NCBI GenBank assembly: GCA_019914995.1 | Contig: CM034132.1 | Coordinates: forward strand, 6,433,524 to 6,497,523 | Direction of reading: 5' to 3' | DNA length: 64,000 nucleotides | Source of the DNA: Acanthochlamys bracteata | Taxonomy: Eukaryota > Streptophyta > Magnoliopsida > Pandanales > Velloziaceae | Shown: in pieces, positions 47,770 to 59,668 of the stretch | Layout: each line of letters starts with the position of its first letter | How positions within the stretch are numbered: the stretch's first letter is position 1 | Notes under the pieces: model-generated | The model's database searches: none | What the model was told of the DNA's origin: nothing | Seen by the model: only the letters and a program-made list of their open reading frames with translations | Position numbers and translations under genes: made by a program

Positions 47770-49235
47770 TCTCTTCTTCATTTGTGGTCTTCTTTGAAAA
47801 CTAATAGGTATATTTCTTTGGCTGCTCACTTTATTGATAAAGATTGGCAATTGCATAAGACACTTTTGAATTTTGGATCTATGCTTCCTCCTCATAATGG
47901 TGTTTCCTTAGCCAAGAAGATTTTTACCTTTTTAAAAGATTGGGGCATAGATGGTAAAAAATTTTCAATTACTTTGGATAATGCTTCCGCAAATGATGTT
48001 TGTGTTGGAATGTTAAAGAATCAATTGTCCTTAAGTGGGAGTCTTGTATATGATCGTGATTATTTTCATATTAGATGTTGTGCACATATTCTTAACTTGA
48101 TTGTGCAAGAGGGTTTAAAAGAAATAGATATTGTTATTGAGAAGATTCGAGAGAGTGTTAAATATGTGAAAGGGTCACAAGCAGGAAAGCAAATTTTTTT
48201 TATTGTGTTAAGCATAGTTCACTTGTTGCTAAAATAGGTCTGAGATAAGATGTTCCAACAAGATGGAATTCCACATTTATGATGCTTGACACTGCCATTT
48301 ATTTTTCGCCGCACTTTCTCGCATTTGGAGCTAAGTGATTCCAACTATATTCATTGTCCTACTCGTAGTGAGTGAGAAAAGGCTGAAAGTTTATGCAAAT
48401 TTTTTGGAGTTTTTTATGATCTGACATGTCTTTTCTCTAGTACAAAATATCCCACTGCCAATTTATATTTTCCAGCAGTTTTTACAGTACATCTAACTTT
48501 GAAGCAAGCTATGCATGATTGTGATCTTCAGATTAAAGTTATGGCAAAGAGTATGTACTCTAAATTTCAGAAGTATTGGTCCAGTTTTAGTTTGATCTTG
48601 GCTATTGCAATTATTTTGGATCCAAGATATAAATTCAGCTTTGTTGAATGGTCTTATAAGAAGTTATATGGTAATAAAGGGGATGCGAAGTCTAAGCATG
48701 TGAAGAATACACTTGTAATTCTTTTCAATGAATATGGTTATCTAGTACAAAGGCAAAGTGATGTGGTTGCTTCTTCTTCCAACGTACTAATTGGAGGTAT
48801 TGGAACATCTTCTTATTATAATGTTAGTTGGCTTTCATATCCAAGAGAAACATGTGACGTCTTAAAAGTAAGTTATTAAATTCACTTTTTTTTACATTAT
48901 ATGATCATATGCTAATTTTTTCAAATTATATTGTTATAATATTTATTTTAGGAATTTGATTTATGTGAAAGTGAAGAAGATGTCGCACAAAAGTCATAAT
49001 TGACTTGTATCTGGATGAACCTAGAATGAAAAGAGACATTGATTTGGATATCTTGACATATTAGAAAGCTAATAAATGCAGATATCCATATGTAGCCTCT
49101 ATGGCTCGTGATGTACTTAGTATACCAATTTCAACTGTGGCATGGGAAAGTGCATTTAGTATGGAAGGAAGAGTAATTGGTCAATATAGAAGTTCTCTCA
49201 GGCCAAAAATTGTGGAGGCTTTAAGTTTGTACTAA
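47770..49235 (+). pseudogene. hAT (Ac-like, RICESLEEPER-type) transposase remnant
   Basis: Blocks in order: LWSSLKTNRYISLAAHFID at about 47782; FSITLDNASAND with the second catalytic aspartate; HIRCCAHILNLIVQEGL, the conserved CAHxLNL motif; PTRWNST near 48255; the DUF4413-like block DPRYKFSFVEW (48590-48660); then, after an apparent intron (about 48870-48950), the C-terminal dimerisation region SIPISTVAWESAFSMEGRVI with the catalytic glutamate. Stops at 48235 and in the 48300-48480 and 48960-49070 stretches break the frame. The N-terminal BED zinc finger is not visible, and no hAT termini were found. Confidence 0.85.
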
Positions 49236-50994
49236 AGATTGAATATCTCCAATTGAATCACATATACTTTTCAACAAATGAAAAATTAATATACTCGAAG
49301 TAGAAATTATAATACGTAAATTCATATTTTTATCAAAAACCATTTAAATTGGGAATGCCAACACCTTTCAAGATCTTTGTAATCTTTAAGATGTCTTTAT
49401 TTCTATTAAGCTAAAAAAGGTCTTTGCTTCGTTCGATAAAATCCTTTTATTTATAGTGGTTCAATAAACTATAACTTTTTAAAACTTGTAGCTAAGATAT
49501 CAAAATTTTAATTAAAAATTTAAAATTCTATCGATTTTACATTCTATTTTAAGCAAGAATGTTTTTGAGTAATTGTACGAAAAGATGGTGATCTTAACGT
49601 GATATCATTAAATATCGCGATAACAATTTCGTATAATTTCATTTTTAAAGGCTTTTTTGCAATTAACTGTAGCCTAAACGGCTTTTTGGTAAATTTTGGC
49701 CACAGTTTCTTCTTCAGCTACGTTTCTTTTCTTTGCCCTAATTTCATAATTCCTTTTCCATCTCTCTTTTTTCCTATTTGAGTTGGCGACAACGGAGTGG
49801 AGTTTTACGCTTAAAGTTTGGATTCGATAAGAATTGGAAGAGATGAAAGGATAAACGTAGGAGTTCGTGAATTGATATATGGGAGTATGTATAGCTGTTC
49901 GGCCACGGGAGATGAAGATCCACGACAATATTGCTGATTTTGTCTACTATTTGGTGGTTTTGGGTGTTGAATAATTCATTAATTTTGATTTGATGAAGGT
50001 TTTGGTAGAGTAATGGGTTTCATTTTGGGATTTTTGTTGGGTGGTTTCAAGAATTGGGATTATTATGGCTTTTCATAGAATTCAAAATTGAAACAAAAAG
50101 CAGATTTGGTGAGTTCATGTAAAGCTATCTCAAGTAAAGAATATATATATTTTCCATGTTGTATGTTCATGTAAAGACAATCTTTGTTAATCTTTTGCAG
50201 TCTACTTTCGCAAATATAACAGTGGAAGATTCAGAAACGATATATGTCTAGATTATTGTTCTTTTTTGACACCAACATGTTATATATATATGTATCTTGC
50301 ACTTGATGAAGTGATGAGTACATGAGGTGTTATCTGATGTTTGCTGCTTTATGAAATTTGAAATCATTAGTGAGCAAGCGTAACGCCTGTTTTTAGTCAT
50401 CTTCTTTGTTTGCTTCTGAATTAATACTCCTCTGTTTTACATATAAGAATGTCTGAAGAGAGAAAGAGGAAGTTTCTTGTTATTTTTATTGTTTGAACAA
50501 ATTTGGTTTTGAATGAATGTAATAAAAAATAATGAAGAACATAAACAAGAAGAAGAGCTGCAGCTTTATCTTTTTTGCTTGCAGCTTTTACTTTCTAATT
50601 CAAAATTTTATCTGTAGCCCAAAAATAAAGAAAGGAGTACAGCTTGCGAATAGGCACCACATGGAAGCACCTGCCAGTAGCATATAAGGTTTTACATGTT
50701 GTTTGGCAAAGTTGAATTGAATTGACAAAAGTTTTAGAAGTACTAAGAAAATTTTTATTAAAAAATATTGGGTTGTAAAATTTTACAATTTACGATCTTG
50801 AGATTTCGATTTTGACAACTTTACTTATACCGGTTTATTATCATTTTTTATAATATAAGGATGATGGTGAATGATTGAATTACAATTGAATAATACAATG
50901 GGAATGTTCCAACCGCAAACTATATTCTTAGCATAAACCCTACATTGATTTGTGTACCTGATGCTGATAAAAACATTGGATCATATCTATCTAT
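49236..50994. other. No recognised gene
   Basis: AT-rich. The frames at 49599-49928 are low-complexity and antisense to each other, with no recognisable domain. Confidence 0.5.
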
Positions 50995-51425
50995 ATAAAG
51001 AGATAGATAGCACTCTCTTCGTAAGAACACTTCCGTACACTCTCTACCTAATTTATAATTGAAGTGATCTTCAACTTCAATTTACATAGTTAGACATGAA
51101 TAACTATAACAAAAAATATACTAACCAAATTTCAGCTTATTCAGATCACGAATCGATATGTGTCTGTCCACTTGATTCAGATGATTGAAAGAAGAGAATA
51201 TATATTTTTGGAATTTTTTTATTTCTGTTACTTAGTCAAGTGATCATACGATTGTCAACTTGTGGTCCGATTAAGCTGAAATTTTGTAAATACATTTCTA
51301 ACTTATAGTTCTCCAAACTAAATGATGGTGATTATATTTAGAGGACACTCCGGCTATAAATTGAAGTATTTGAGAGTTTATAGAGAGGGAGTGTCATTAT
51401 TTCTCCTCTTTGTATAAATACTTTA
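50995..51425. repeat. MITE-like inverted repeat
   Basis: The halves are imperfect inverted copies: CCAAATTTCAGCTTATTCAGATCACG on the left against the inverse of the right half, AAAATTTCAGCTTAATCGGACCAC. The ends carry TAGCACTCTCT and the inverse GACACTCCCTCT. There is no coding capacity. A related AAATTTCAGCTCAATCGAAC occurs at 20325. Confidence 0.5.
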
Positions 51426-52759
51426 TGATAATAACTAATTTATATTATTCATGTACACAAATAGGCTCGCGTACAAAAGCAATAAAAAATATGTACCCTA
51501 TCAAGGCAAGAAGCATGTATTAGTTTGGTGGGAACTTATTTTTTCTCAAATTTAGTTTTAAACTCATTTTCAACTACAATGAAAGAAAAACATTATTTGC
51601 AAAACTCATTTTTAACTATAATCAAAATACAAAAATCTTATTCACTTCTCAAACCTATTTAAAAAAAAAAAAATTCATCTCCTAAAAATTATTTTTCAAA
51701 AAGTCAATTCTCTAGGACCGACAACTTACAGTATGTTTGATTACTGTTTGAAGGCGACATAAAATGGGGGGGACGGGAGGGGGAGGTGAGGTTGGAAGTG
51801 GGGGAAAAAAGGTATTGTTCGCGTGTGGAACCATTGCACCCTAAATGGGGAAATCGGGGTGTAATAGGGGAGACAAAACCATCGAGTTACGGTTTTTCTC
51901 ATTCCTGCCACGGCGTCTTCTCTCCGCACTCGCTCCAGCTCGCTCGCCCTCCCATGCTCACCCCCATGCTCGCTCCTGCACTTTCATCGGCGATTTATCT
52001 CTGCTGTGGCAGATCGACACGAATCGATATCTATCTGTTTCGTGCGCTCACGCCCACTCTCATCTTCGGTGAGACCTCGGTTGTCTTCATTTTTCGATAT
52101 CCGACATTCGATCTCTCTGGCTATGTAAAATTCGCTCTCGATTCATTGGGTTTTCTTAACATCTTTAAGAATTGATTGTAGATTGGTTGCATGGATTCGA
52201 TTAGGGTTGAAATGGTGACTATTTATTCATTTTTCTGAATTATTGCTGTGCTTTGATTGATTCATTTGTTGATTTAATAATTTCTTGTTGTTTGGTTTGT
52301 GATTGTGTGATATTGCAATTCTTTGATGTTTGAGATCGATTCAGCATGAGTTTTCTTCCATCCTTATAATTTTGTTCCTAGAAAGACTTCAGCAATATGA
52401 TATGGCTGGATGGCTTCCTTTGTAGAAGCTTTTGATGTATTGATACAGAGCAAATATTAATATCTGGATTGCAGTTTTAGGATGACAAAGAATCTGTAAA
52501 AGTTAGCATTGTATCTTTGGGACCTGAGTCTTTTGTAATTTTGTATGTTAAAATCTCATTTGATTTATCTTTACATAGAAGTTACACAATTCAAGCTACT
52601 AGAGGATAGATTTCTCAATATTCTATTGCCTAGAGTACCTACAGTGTTTGTTTTCTGCATGAACAGCTTTAGTTTGACTTCCTAACTTGTGAACTAAACA
52701 AACATCGATAAGTTTAGCTTCATATTCCATATAGATAATAACTTGAAAAACTACCTATG
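51426..52759. other. No recognised gene; leader-like GC-rich block
   Basis: 51770-52170 is GC- and CT-rich like a 5' untranslated leader or promoter-proximal exon, followed by T-rich intron-like sequence. Frames at 51786-52175 (+) do not match anything I know. It may be the 5' end of a host gene interrupted by the copia element. Confidence 0.35.
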
Positions 52760-52764
52760 TTGCA

Positions 52765-54190
52765 TGTTGGAACTATAAAGACAATTTTGATAATAACAAA
52801 GAATTAAGAACTATGATTTATATTAGACTAATAATCTGAAATCAAGTTCTGCAGGATTAGACAAACGAAGATCATTTTATTTACAGCAGACAATAACAGT
52901 CATCATGCAGCCAACTGTTATGCTACTACAAATTAAACAGCATACGGAACAGAGGATGCCATAGTCATATTGCAGTCAGCTGCTTGACCACTGAAGCACA
53001 AGAAGACTTCTCTGTTTCAAAACAGAGCTTTGGGTTCAACAGCAACAAAACTTTCCTTGCTCCAAATTCTCTAGACTCAGAACACACTGAAGCAATTCAA
53101 ATAGAAGATCTACAACGAGCAAAAATCATCTTCCTTTTTCACAGAAAGGGAAAGCTCTATAATCAAGGAAAGAAAGCACATTATACAAGTCAAGATCATT
53201 AATCAAGTCAAGCAGTCAACCTGGGATGCATTAAATATGGACAAGCCAAATCAGTTCTTCTATTTCAGACAGCACTCATAACCACTGGCGGTAAATTCAA
53301 ATTTTTACAATGCATTTAATGCAATGGAGACATCGCACAAAGACAGCCGAAAGCAATCAAGGGAGCGGTTGATTAGCCGCTGGGCAAAACTGTTCTATCT
53401 CTCTGACGTAAAGAACCACCAATTAAGAAGAATGCCAATGGCAACGTTCTTCAACGGTTCCTACACAGAGACGAAATACTATAAGAAGGGAGGCACAGCA
53501 ACAAAGGAAGAGTAGAGAGAATATAAGCAAAACAGAGACATACAAGAACTCTACTACTCTACGCAAACAACAAAAATCTTGCTGCTGATTAAACTGAAGA
53601 AATCTCTCTCAGCAACCTCTTTGATCATCTCATTAAGAAACACTTCATGAACACATAACCTTCATGAGATAGTTCCTATGCTCAATTTCTATTTATTTTC
53701 TTGTAACCTATTACTGACCTTGCGAAGGTGGTGCTGCGGGCACCGAGAAAGGAAGCTCAGGTAGAGCTTGGTGAAAATTCTTATACCTTATAATAGAGCT
53801 AGCAAATCAGCCAGAGGGACAGGTGTGTCCAGTAGGCTGTTAGGGGTTGTCTTGGTGAAGAAATCCGGTAAGAGTAAGTGTGCTTGGTGAAGCACTTTGC
53901 TCTTAGTGTATTTGTAGCTTATTAAAGGTTTAGTGAAGCTTTGGCTCTGGTGATAGAGCGACCGTGGATGTAGGCAAAGGGGTTTTGCCGAACTACGTTA
54001 AATATCCTGAGTACTATCCTTTTTACATATGTCAGTAAACACTCTAACTCTCTCTGTCTGCAGGTTACAGAATTGACACAGCCGGCTGTAAGCTTGCTAC
54101 TAGTAGGATAACTAAGCTTGATAAAAAATTTTATTGACTAACTCAATTCACCCTTCCCTTCTTGAGTTAATGTTACAGGAAAACCTAACA
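52765..54190 (+). repeat. 5' LTR of the copia element
   Basis: 1426 bp. It contains GCAATTCAAATAGAAGATC, TTTGGCTCTGGTGATAGAGC and a CT-rich 3' end. It differs from the 3' LTR by scattered substitutions and small indels, so the insertion is not very recent. Confidence 0.95.
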
Positions 54191-54209
54191 ATTGGTAGAA
54201 GAGTAGGCC
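54191..54209 (+). other. Degenerate primer-binding site
   Basis: ATTGGTAGAAGAGTAGGCC lies immediately inside the LTR. It differs by a few bases from the TGGTATCAGAGC initiator-tRNA-Met site used by most copia elements. Confidence 0.55.
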
Positions 54210-54252
54210 TCCTGAAAACAAAGGTCTAACAACCTTGAGGTAAAAGATCCTT

Positions 54253-55413
54253 ATGGCTAACATTGTTCCCATAGCTTTTGAAGGTAGATCTTCTAACAGA
54301 CCACCACTCTTTGATGGAACAAACTATGGTTACTAGAAAACCAAAATGACAATCTTAATTCGAGCACAAGACTTCCCACTATGGAAGATCATACGAGATG
54401 GACCAATCGTGCCAACTAAAGCAGGCCCAGATGGAATACGCATTCCAAAGGCAGAACATGAATACAATGATGAAGATAACAAGCTTATACCAATGAATGA
54501 CAGAGCCATGAATCTTCTCTACTGCGCACTAGATCTAAATGAGTTCAACAGAATCAGCGCTTGCAACACTGCCAAAGAAATATGGGATCAACTAGAGGTA
54601 ACACATGAAGGAACCACACAAGTCAAGGAAACCAGAGTAAACCAACTCATGCATGAGTATGAAAACTTCAAAATGAACCGAGGTGAGTCTATTACTCAAA
54701 TGTTTACTAGATTTACCAACATCACAAATCCTCTGAAGAATCTAGGAAAAGTCTTCAAATCCGAAGAGGTGAAATAGAAAATATTAATAGCTGTGCTACC
54801 AACCTTTGGATCAAAGGTAGATGCCATAGAGTAAAATTCAATTTTTCCTCAAATGTCTCTAGATGAACTAATTGGCAAACTAATGGCCAAAGAACTGTCA
54901 CTAAAGAAATCTGATGAACGTCCTGAAGGGATTGCATTAAAAATAAATGACCAGCAGGTAAGTGATTCCTCCTCTGATGAAGATATTGCACTCTTAACCC
55001 GTAAATTTAAAAGTTTTCTCAGAAGAAACAAGTTCAGAAAAAGAACGGGTCTTGGAAGAAACAACAGAGGAGAAGACAGACAAGATACAAATTGCTTCAA
55101 TTGCAACAAACCAGGACATTTCAAGAACAAATGTCCCTTGCTTAAAAGATCGAAATACAAAGACACAAGAAGGAAACGAGCTATGGCAGCCTGGAGCGAT
55201 GAAGATAAAAGCTCATCAGAAGACAGTCAGACTGAGACAGAAAAGAATGAAGAAAGCAATCTGTGTCTGATGGCAGATCATGAAGATGCTGATGAGGTAA
55301 ACTCTACAGACTATGATGACTCTAATGAACAACTACAAGATGTATTTGATGAACTATATGCAAAATATCTTCATGCTAAAACTGATTGCAAAACTATGAA
55401 AGTATGCATGTAA
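54253..55413 (+). pseudogene. Copia gag, N-terminal and zinc-knuckle part
   Basis: Gag forms the cytoplasmic virus-like particle that packages element RNA. The likely start is ATG 54253 (MANIVPIAFEGR). The UBN2-type gag core covers LPMNDRAMNLL-like to VNQLMHEYENFKM and ITQMFTRFTNI. The zinc knuckle CFNCNKPGHFKNKC (CX2CX4HX4C, near 55095-55137) is intact. An acidic region follows (SDEDKSSSEDSQTE). In-frame stops lie at 54334 (where the family has Trp), 54775 and 54832, and a frameshift lies near 55400. Confidence 0.9.
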
Positions 55414-56250
55414 GGATGAAAACAAATGCCTAAAAAAAGAAATACTTGCACTAAAAAATGCCTTAGAGGACAAGACTGATGCCATAAAAGACACACTGCA
55501 TGCAGATTATAACCATATGAACTCTAAACTATGTGCACTACATATTGAAAATGAACGTCTGATCCAAATAAAAGAAAAGCTATATGTAAAACTAAATAAA
55601 TGTAAAACTGGAGACCTGACAAGCTGCACAGAAAACTCAAGTATAGACATGATAAAGAAAATTGCTGAACTTGAGGAGCTGAATGAAGCACTGAGTCGAG
55701 AAGTGGATAGACTGTCGTATCCCACCATACCTGATCTTAAGCCATTTATGACTGATTATACTAATATGCACGTGAAAGAGAGTAAGCTGAAGGAAGAAAA
55801 TCAAAGACTGTTTCAAGAAAACAAAAATCTGCAAGGCAAGAATCTCGACCTAGAAGCTTCATTGGCTAAATTTGTAAAAGGAAAAGATAGACTTGATGTA
55901 ATACTGGGAGCCCAACGCAGCACATACAGAAAAGAAGGATTAGGATTTGTACCAACATCTAAGACAACTGGTAAACAAATCTCAAGGTATGATCAGCCCT
56001 CTACCAGTAATACAGGTATGATGACAGCTAGGATACAAAACAAAATTTTGATGCCCAAAACATACACAGACAATAAGTTTTATTCCACAACACCTTTTAT
56101 CAAATATTTTCTTGTGGTAGAAAAGGACATAATGTTAATTCTTACTGGTATAAAAAGAACACTAATAAAATAAAATGATATGGGTTCCAAAAGGAATATT
56201 TAACAGTACTAACTCTCTAGGACCCAAAAAAATTTGGGTACCTAAGTACT
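55400..56250 (+). pseudogene. Copia gag-pol linker with coiled coil
   Basis: It continues in a shifted frame: CLKKEILALKNALEDK, then long heptad-rich stretches (IKKIAELEELNEALSREVD; LKEENQRLFQENKNL) predicted as coiled coil. Next is a degenerate second knuckle-like segment (SCGRKGHNVNSYW) in another frame and two IWVPK repeats (56180-56250). SIRE-type elements commonly have such a long linker between gag and protease. Confidence 0.75.
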
Positions 56251-56289
56251 AAAATTTTTTTTTGTAGGAAGGAGAGGAGCTAACCCGAC

Positions 56290-56605
56290 TGAAATATAGC
56301 AAATGGTATTTGGACAGCGGGTGCTCAAGACATATGACAGGAAATGAAAGATGCTTCAGCATTCTGCAAAAACAATTCGGAGAAAATGTAATCCTTGGTG
56401 ACAACAGTAAGTGCAAAGTAATAGGTGTAGAAAAAATAGGTAATCCCTCATCCCTCTGCATAGAAAATGTTCTTCATGTTAAAGGGTTAAAACATAACCT
56501 AATAAGTATAAGTCAACTATGCGATAATGGATTCAAAGTTAACTTTGATAATCACTGCTGCTCAATTGTCTATTTATCATCTGGAGAGAACAAATATTGA
56601 ACGGA
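56290..56605 (+). pseudogene. Copia aspartic protease domain
   Basis: YLDSGCSRHMTG holds the DSG active-site triad of the retropepsin that cuts Gag-Pol. The family's ILGDNSKCKVIG and VLHVKGLKHNLISISQL blocks follow. A frame break occurs near 56600 before the integrase part. Confidence 0.9.
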
Positions 56606-57790
56606 AAAAGGGAAGGTAATGTTTATGTACTCTATATTGGTGACCTTCCTAACCACAAAATGCGTTTAGTAGCAAGCCAGCATGAAAGTAGTTGGCTCTG
56701 GCATATACGTTTAGGACACTGCAACGTCAAGATACTATCAAAACTGTCTAAGTTAAAATTAGTGAAGGGTCTGCCTGAAGCAAACTACAGTTTGGATGAA
56801 CTATGTGATGCCTGTGCCAAAGGAAAACAAGTGAAATCATCATTCAAGCACAAGCAGGTAATAACAACTAGTCAGCCATTACAATTATTGCACATGGATT
56901 TGTTTGGACCATCAAGAACAGCAAGCTCGGGAGGTAAGTATTACTGCTTAGTAATTCTAGATGATTATTCTCGTTTTTGTTGGGTCTACTTTCTGGTATA
57001 TAAAAATGATGCTCTAAAAACATTTATATGCTTCTTCAAAAAGATCCAAAAACAATTAAATCTCAATATCTATGCTATTAGAAGTGATCATGGTAAGGAA
57101 TTTCAAAATTCTTATTTTGATGAATTTTATGACTCAAATGGTCTGACGCACAACTTCTTTGCTCCAAGAACCCCCCAACAAAATAGTGTAGTAGAAAGGA
57201 CAAATAGAGTGTTAGTAGAAATGGCTTGAACTATGCTAATAGAACAAAACCTACCAAAATATTTTTGGGCTGAAGCTGTTAACACTGCATGCCATATCAT
57301 TAACCGTGCATTTATTCGCCCTATTCTTAAAAAGACTCCATATGAGCTTCTAAAGGGAAGAACTCCAAATATTGGTTACTTAAGAACCTTTGGATGCAAA
57401 TATTTTATACTCAACAACGAAAAAGATAATCTTGGAAAGTTTGATGCAAAAAATGACGAAGGTATTTTTCTCGGTTGCTCTTCAACATCAAAAGCTTATA
57501 GAATTTTTAATAAACGAACCATGATTGTTAAAGAATCTATGCATATACTATTTAATGAGTCTAACAATGAGCCGAAAAGAAATTCAGAACTAGATGAAGG
57601 GTCAGAAGAAGAAGAAGAATTATTTCCAGAAACACAACAAATTACAGAGACTCAAATAGCTGACGAACAGCCAGCTGAAATAACAGAGAAAGGACAAACT
57701 TCTGAAAATCTACCCGATCAAGCAGAAATTAATGAACAAATCAATAGACCTTTCAAGTACAGATACAGTCATCCACAGGAAACATACTAG
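56606..57790 (+). pseudogene. Copia integrase
   Basis: The GAG-pre-integrase zinc region is present (LWHIRLGHCN, CDACAKGKQ, an HHCC type). The catalytic core has D in HMDLFGP, D in IRSDHGKEF and E in NSVVERTNR. A stop TGA at 57227-57229 (EMA*TML, an Arg codon CGA to TGA by one transition) breaks it. The C-terminal part, with FGCKYFILN, KFDAKNDEGIFLGCS and SKAYRIFN, is intact. It would insert cDNA into the genome if whole. Confidence 0.93.
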
Positions 57791-57840
57791 GTGAGGTAAA
57801 TGAAGGTATAAAAACCATATCTCATTTTAAAAATAACTTT

Positions 57841-58584
57841 ATGGAACATTCTGCATTTGTATCAAATTTAGAACCAAAATGCATATATGATGCTCTGACA
57901 GATAGCTCATGGATCACTGCTATGCAAGAAGAATTAAATCAGTTTGAAAGAAACAATGTATGGCACCTTGTTAGAAATCCTCCAAACAAATCCATCATAG
58001 GAACTAAGTGGGTGTTCAGAAATAAATTAGATGAAAATGATAATATCATTAGAAACAAAGCTAGACTAGTAGCAAAAAGATACAATCAAGAAGAAGGAAT
58101 AGATTTTGATGAAACTTATGCCCGTGTTGCACGCCTTGAGGCTATTAGAATACTACTTGCTTTTGCATGTCACAAAGAATTCAAACTTTTTCAAATGGAT
58201 ATTAAAAGTGCCTTTCTGAATGGATTCTTAAAAGAAGAGGTTTATGTCGAACAACCTCCTGGTTTTGAAAACACAAATTTTCCAAGTCATGTCTACAAAC
58301 TGAACAAAGCTCTCTATGGTCTGAAACAAACTCCCAGAACCTGGTATGAGCGGTTGAGCACTTTTCTGATTGAAAAAGGCTCCTGTCGAGGTAAGATTGA
58401 CTTAACTTTATTCACCTTGCACGAAGATAACGATATATTAATTGTGCAAATTTATGTAGATGACATAATATTTGGTGCTACTAATGAAAGACTATGCAGA
58501 AAATTTTCTGACTTGATGCAAGAAGAATTTGAAATGAGCCTAATGGGTGAACTGAATTACTTTCTTGGTTTACAAATTAAATAA
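57841..58584 (+). pseudogene. Copia reverse transcriptase
   Basis: Blocks: [83 protein letters not shown] and the catalytic YVDDIIFG. The domain is complete and open. It ends LGLQIK and a TAA at 58582, where a glutamine is usual, just before the RNase H connection. Confidence 0.95.
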
Positions 58585-59366
58585 CTAAAAAATGGTATCT
58601 TCATAAGTCAGAGTAAGTACATTAAAGAATTGATCAAAAAGTACAGAATGAAAGGATGGAAGGAGATAAGCACCCCAATGTCTACCTCCTGCAAATTAAA
58701 CCGAGATGAGATAGGTAAAATAGTTGATAAAAAATTATATAGTGGTGTGATTGGATCACTCCTTTATCTTACTGCCAGTAGACCAGATATTCAATTTAGT
58801 GTGTGCCTATGTGCTAGATTTCAAAGTGATCCAAAAGAGTCCCACATGATAGCTGTAAAACGAATTATTAGGTACCTAGTTGGAACTAAAGAATTCGGAC
58901 TATTCTACCCCAAAGGATGTGAATTTAATTTATATGCTTATGCTGACGCTGATTTTGGTGGTTGCAAACTTGATAGAAAGAGCACAAGTGGCTCATGTCA
59001 ATTTCTAGGAAGTTGCCTGATTTCATGGTGCTCTAGGAGACAAGCTTCAGTAGCAATGTCCACTGCTGAAGCAGAATACATAGTTGCCGAAAACTACTGC
59101 TCTCAGGTACTTTGGATAAAACAACAACTTCTTGACTTTGGTTTTGATTTTAAAAATATGCCTATATTTTGTGATAAAATAGTGTCATCAAGTTAACTAA
59201 AAATCCTATCCAACATTCACGCACAAAGTATATTGATTTAAGACACCATTTCATTAGAGAGCACATTGAATGCAATAATATAGAATTGAATTTTGTTAAC
59301 TCTGAAAATCAACTGGCTGACATATTTACTAAACCTCTAGGATTTGACTCTTTCTCAAGAATTTGA
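58585..59366 (+). pseudogene. Copia RNase H
   Basis: SRPDIQFSVCLCARFQ, then AYADADFGGCKLDRKSTSG with the first catalytic Asp, MSTAEAEYIVAENYC with the Glu, and FCDK with the next Asp. A frameshift near 59185 precedes the C-terminal HHFIREH and LADIFTKPL-like block, which runs to 59366. It degrades the RNA strand of the hybrid during cDNA synthesis. Confidence 0.93.
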
Positions 59367-59668
59367 CATGAGATAGGTTTATGCATAATATAATCATGCT
59401 CTGCTCTGCTTCTCTGTTATGTACAAACTTCAGCATATAATCAGTCGCACAATAGCTGGCTGTAGTTATTAAAACAATAGTAAGCAGTTGACCGGTCACG
59501 TGCTGAACACATGACACAGCTGACTCATGTCAGGCTGCACACATTATAAGTTAACCCGACTAGGCAGCTCTTCACAACTCATCGTCCTCATTTTGATATC
59601 GAAAAATTTCCTCTCCCTCTACGAATCCTTAAATCTCAAACCCTACTCCAAATTTTCAAATCTCTGCC

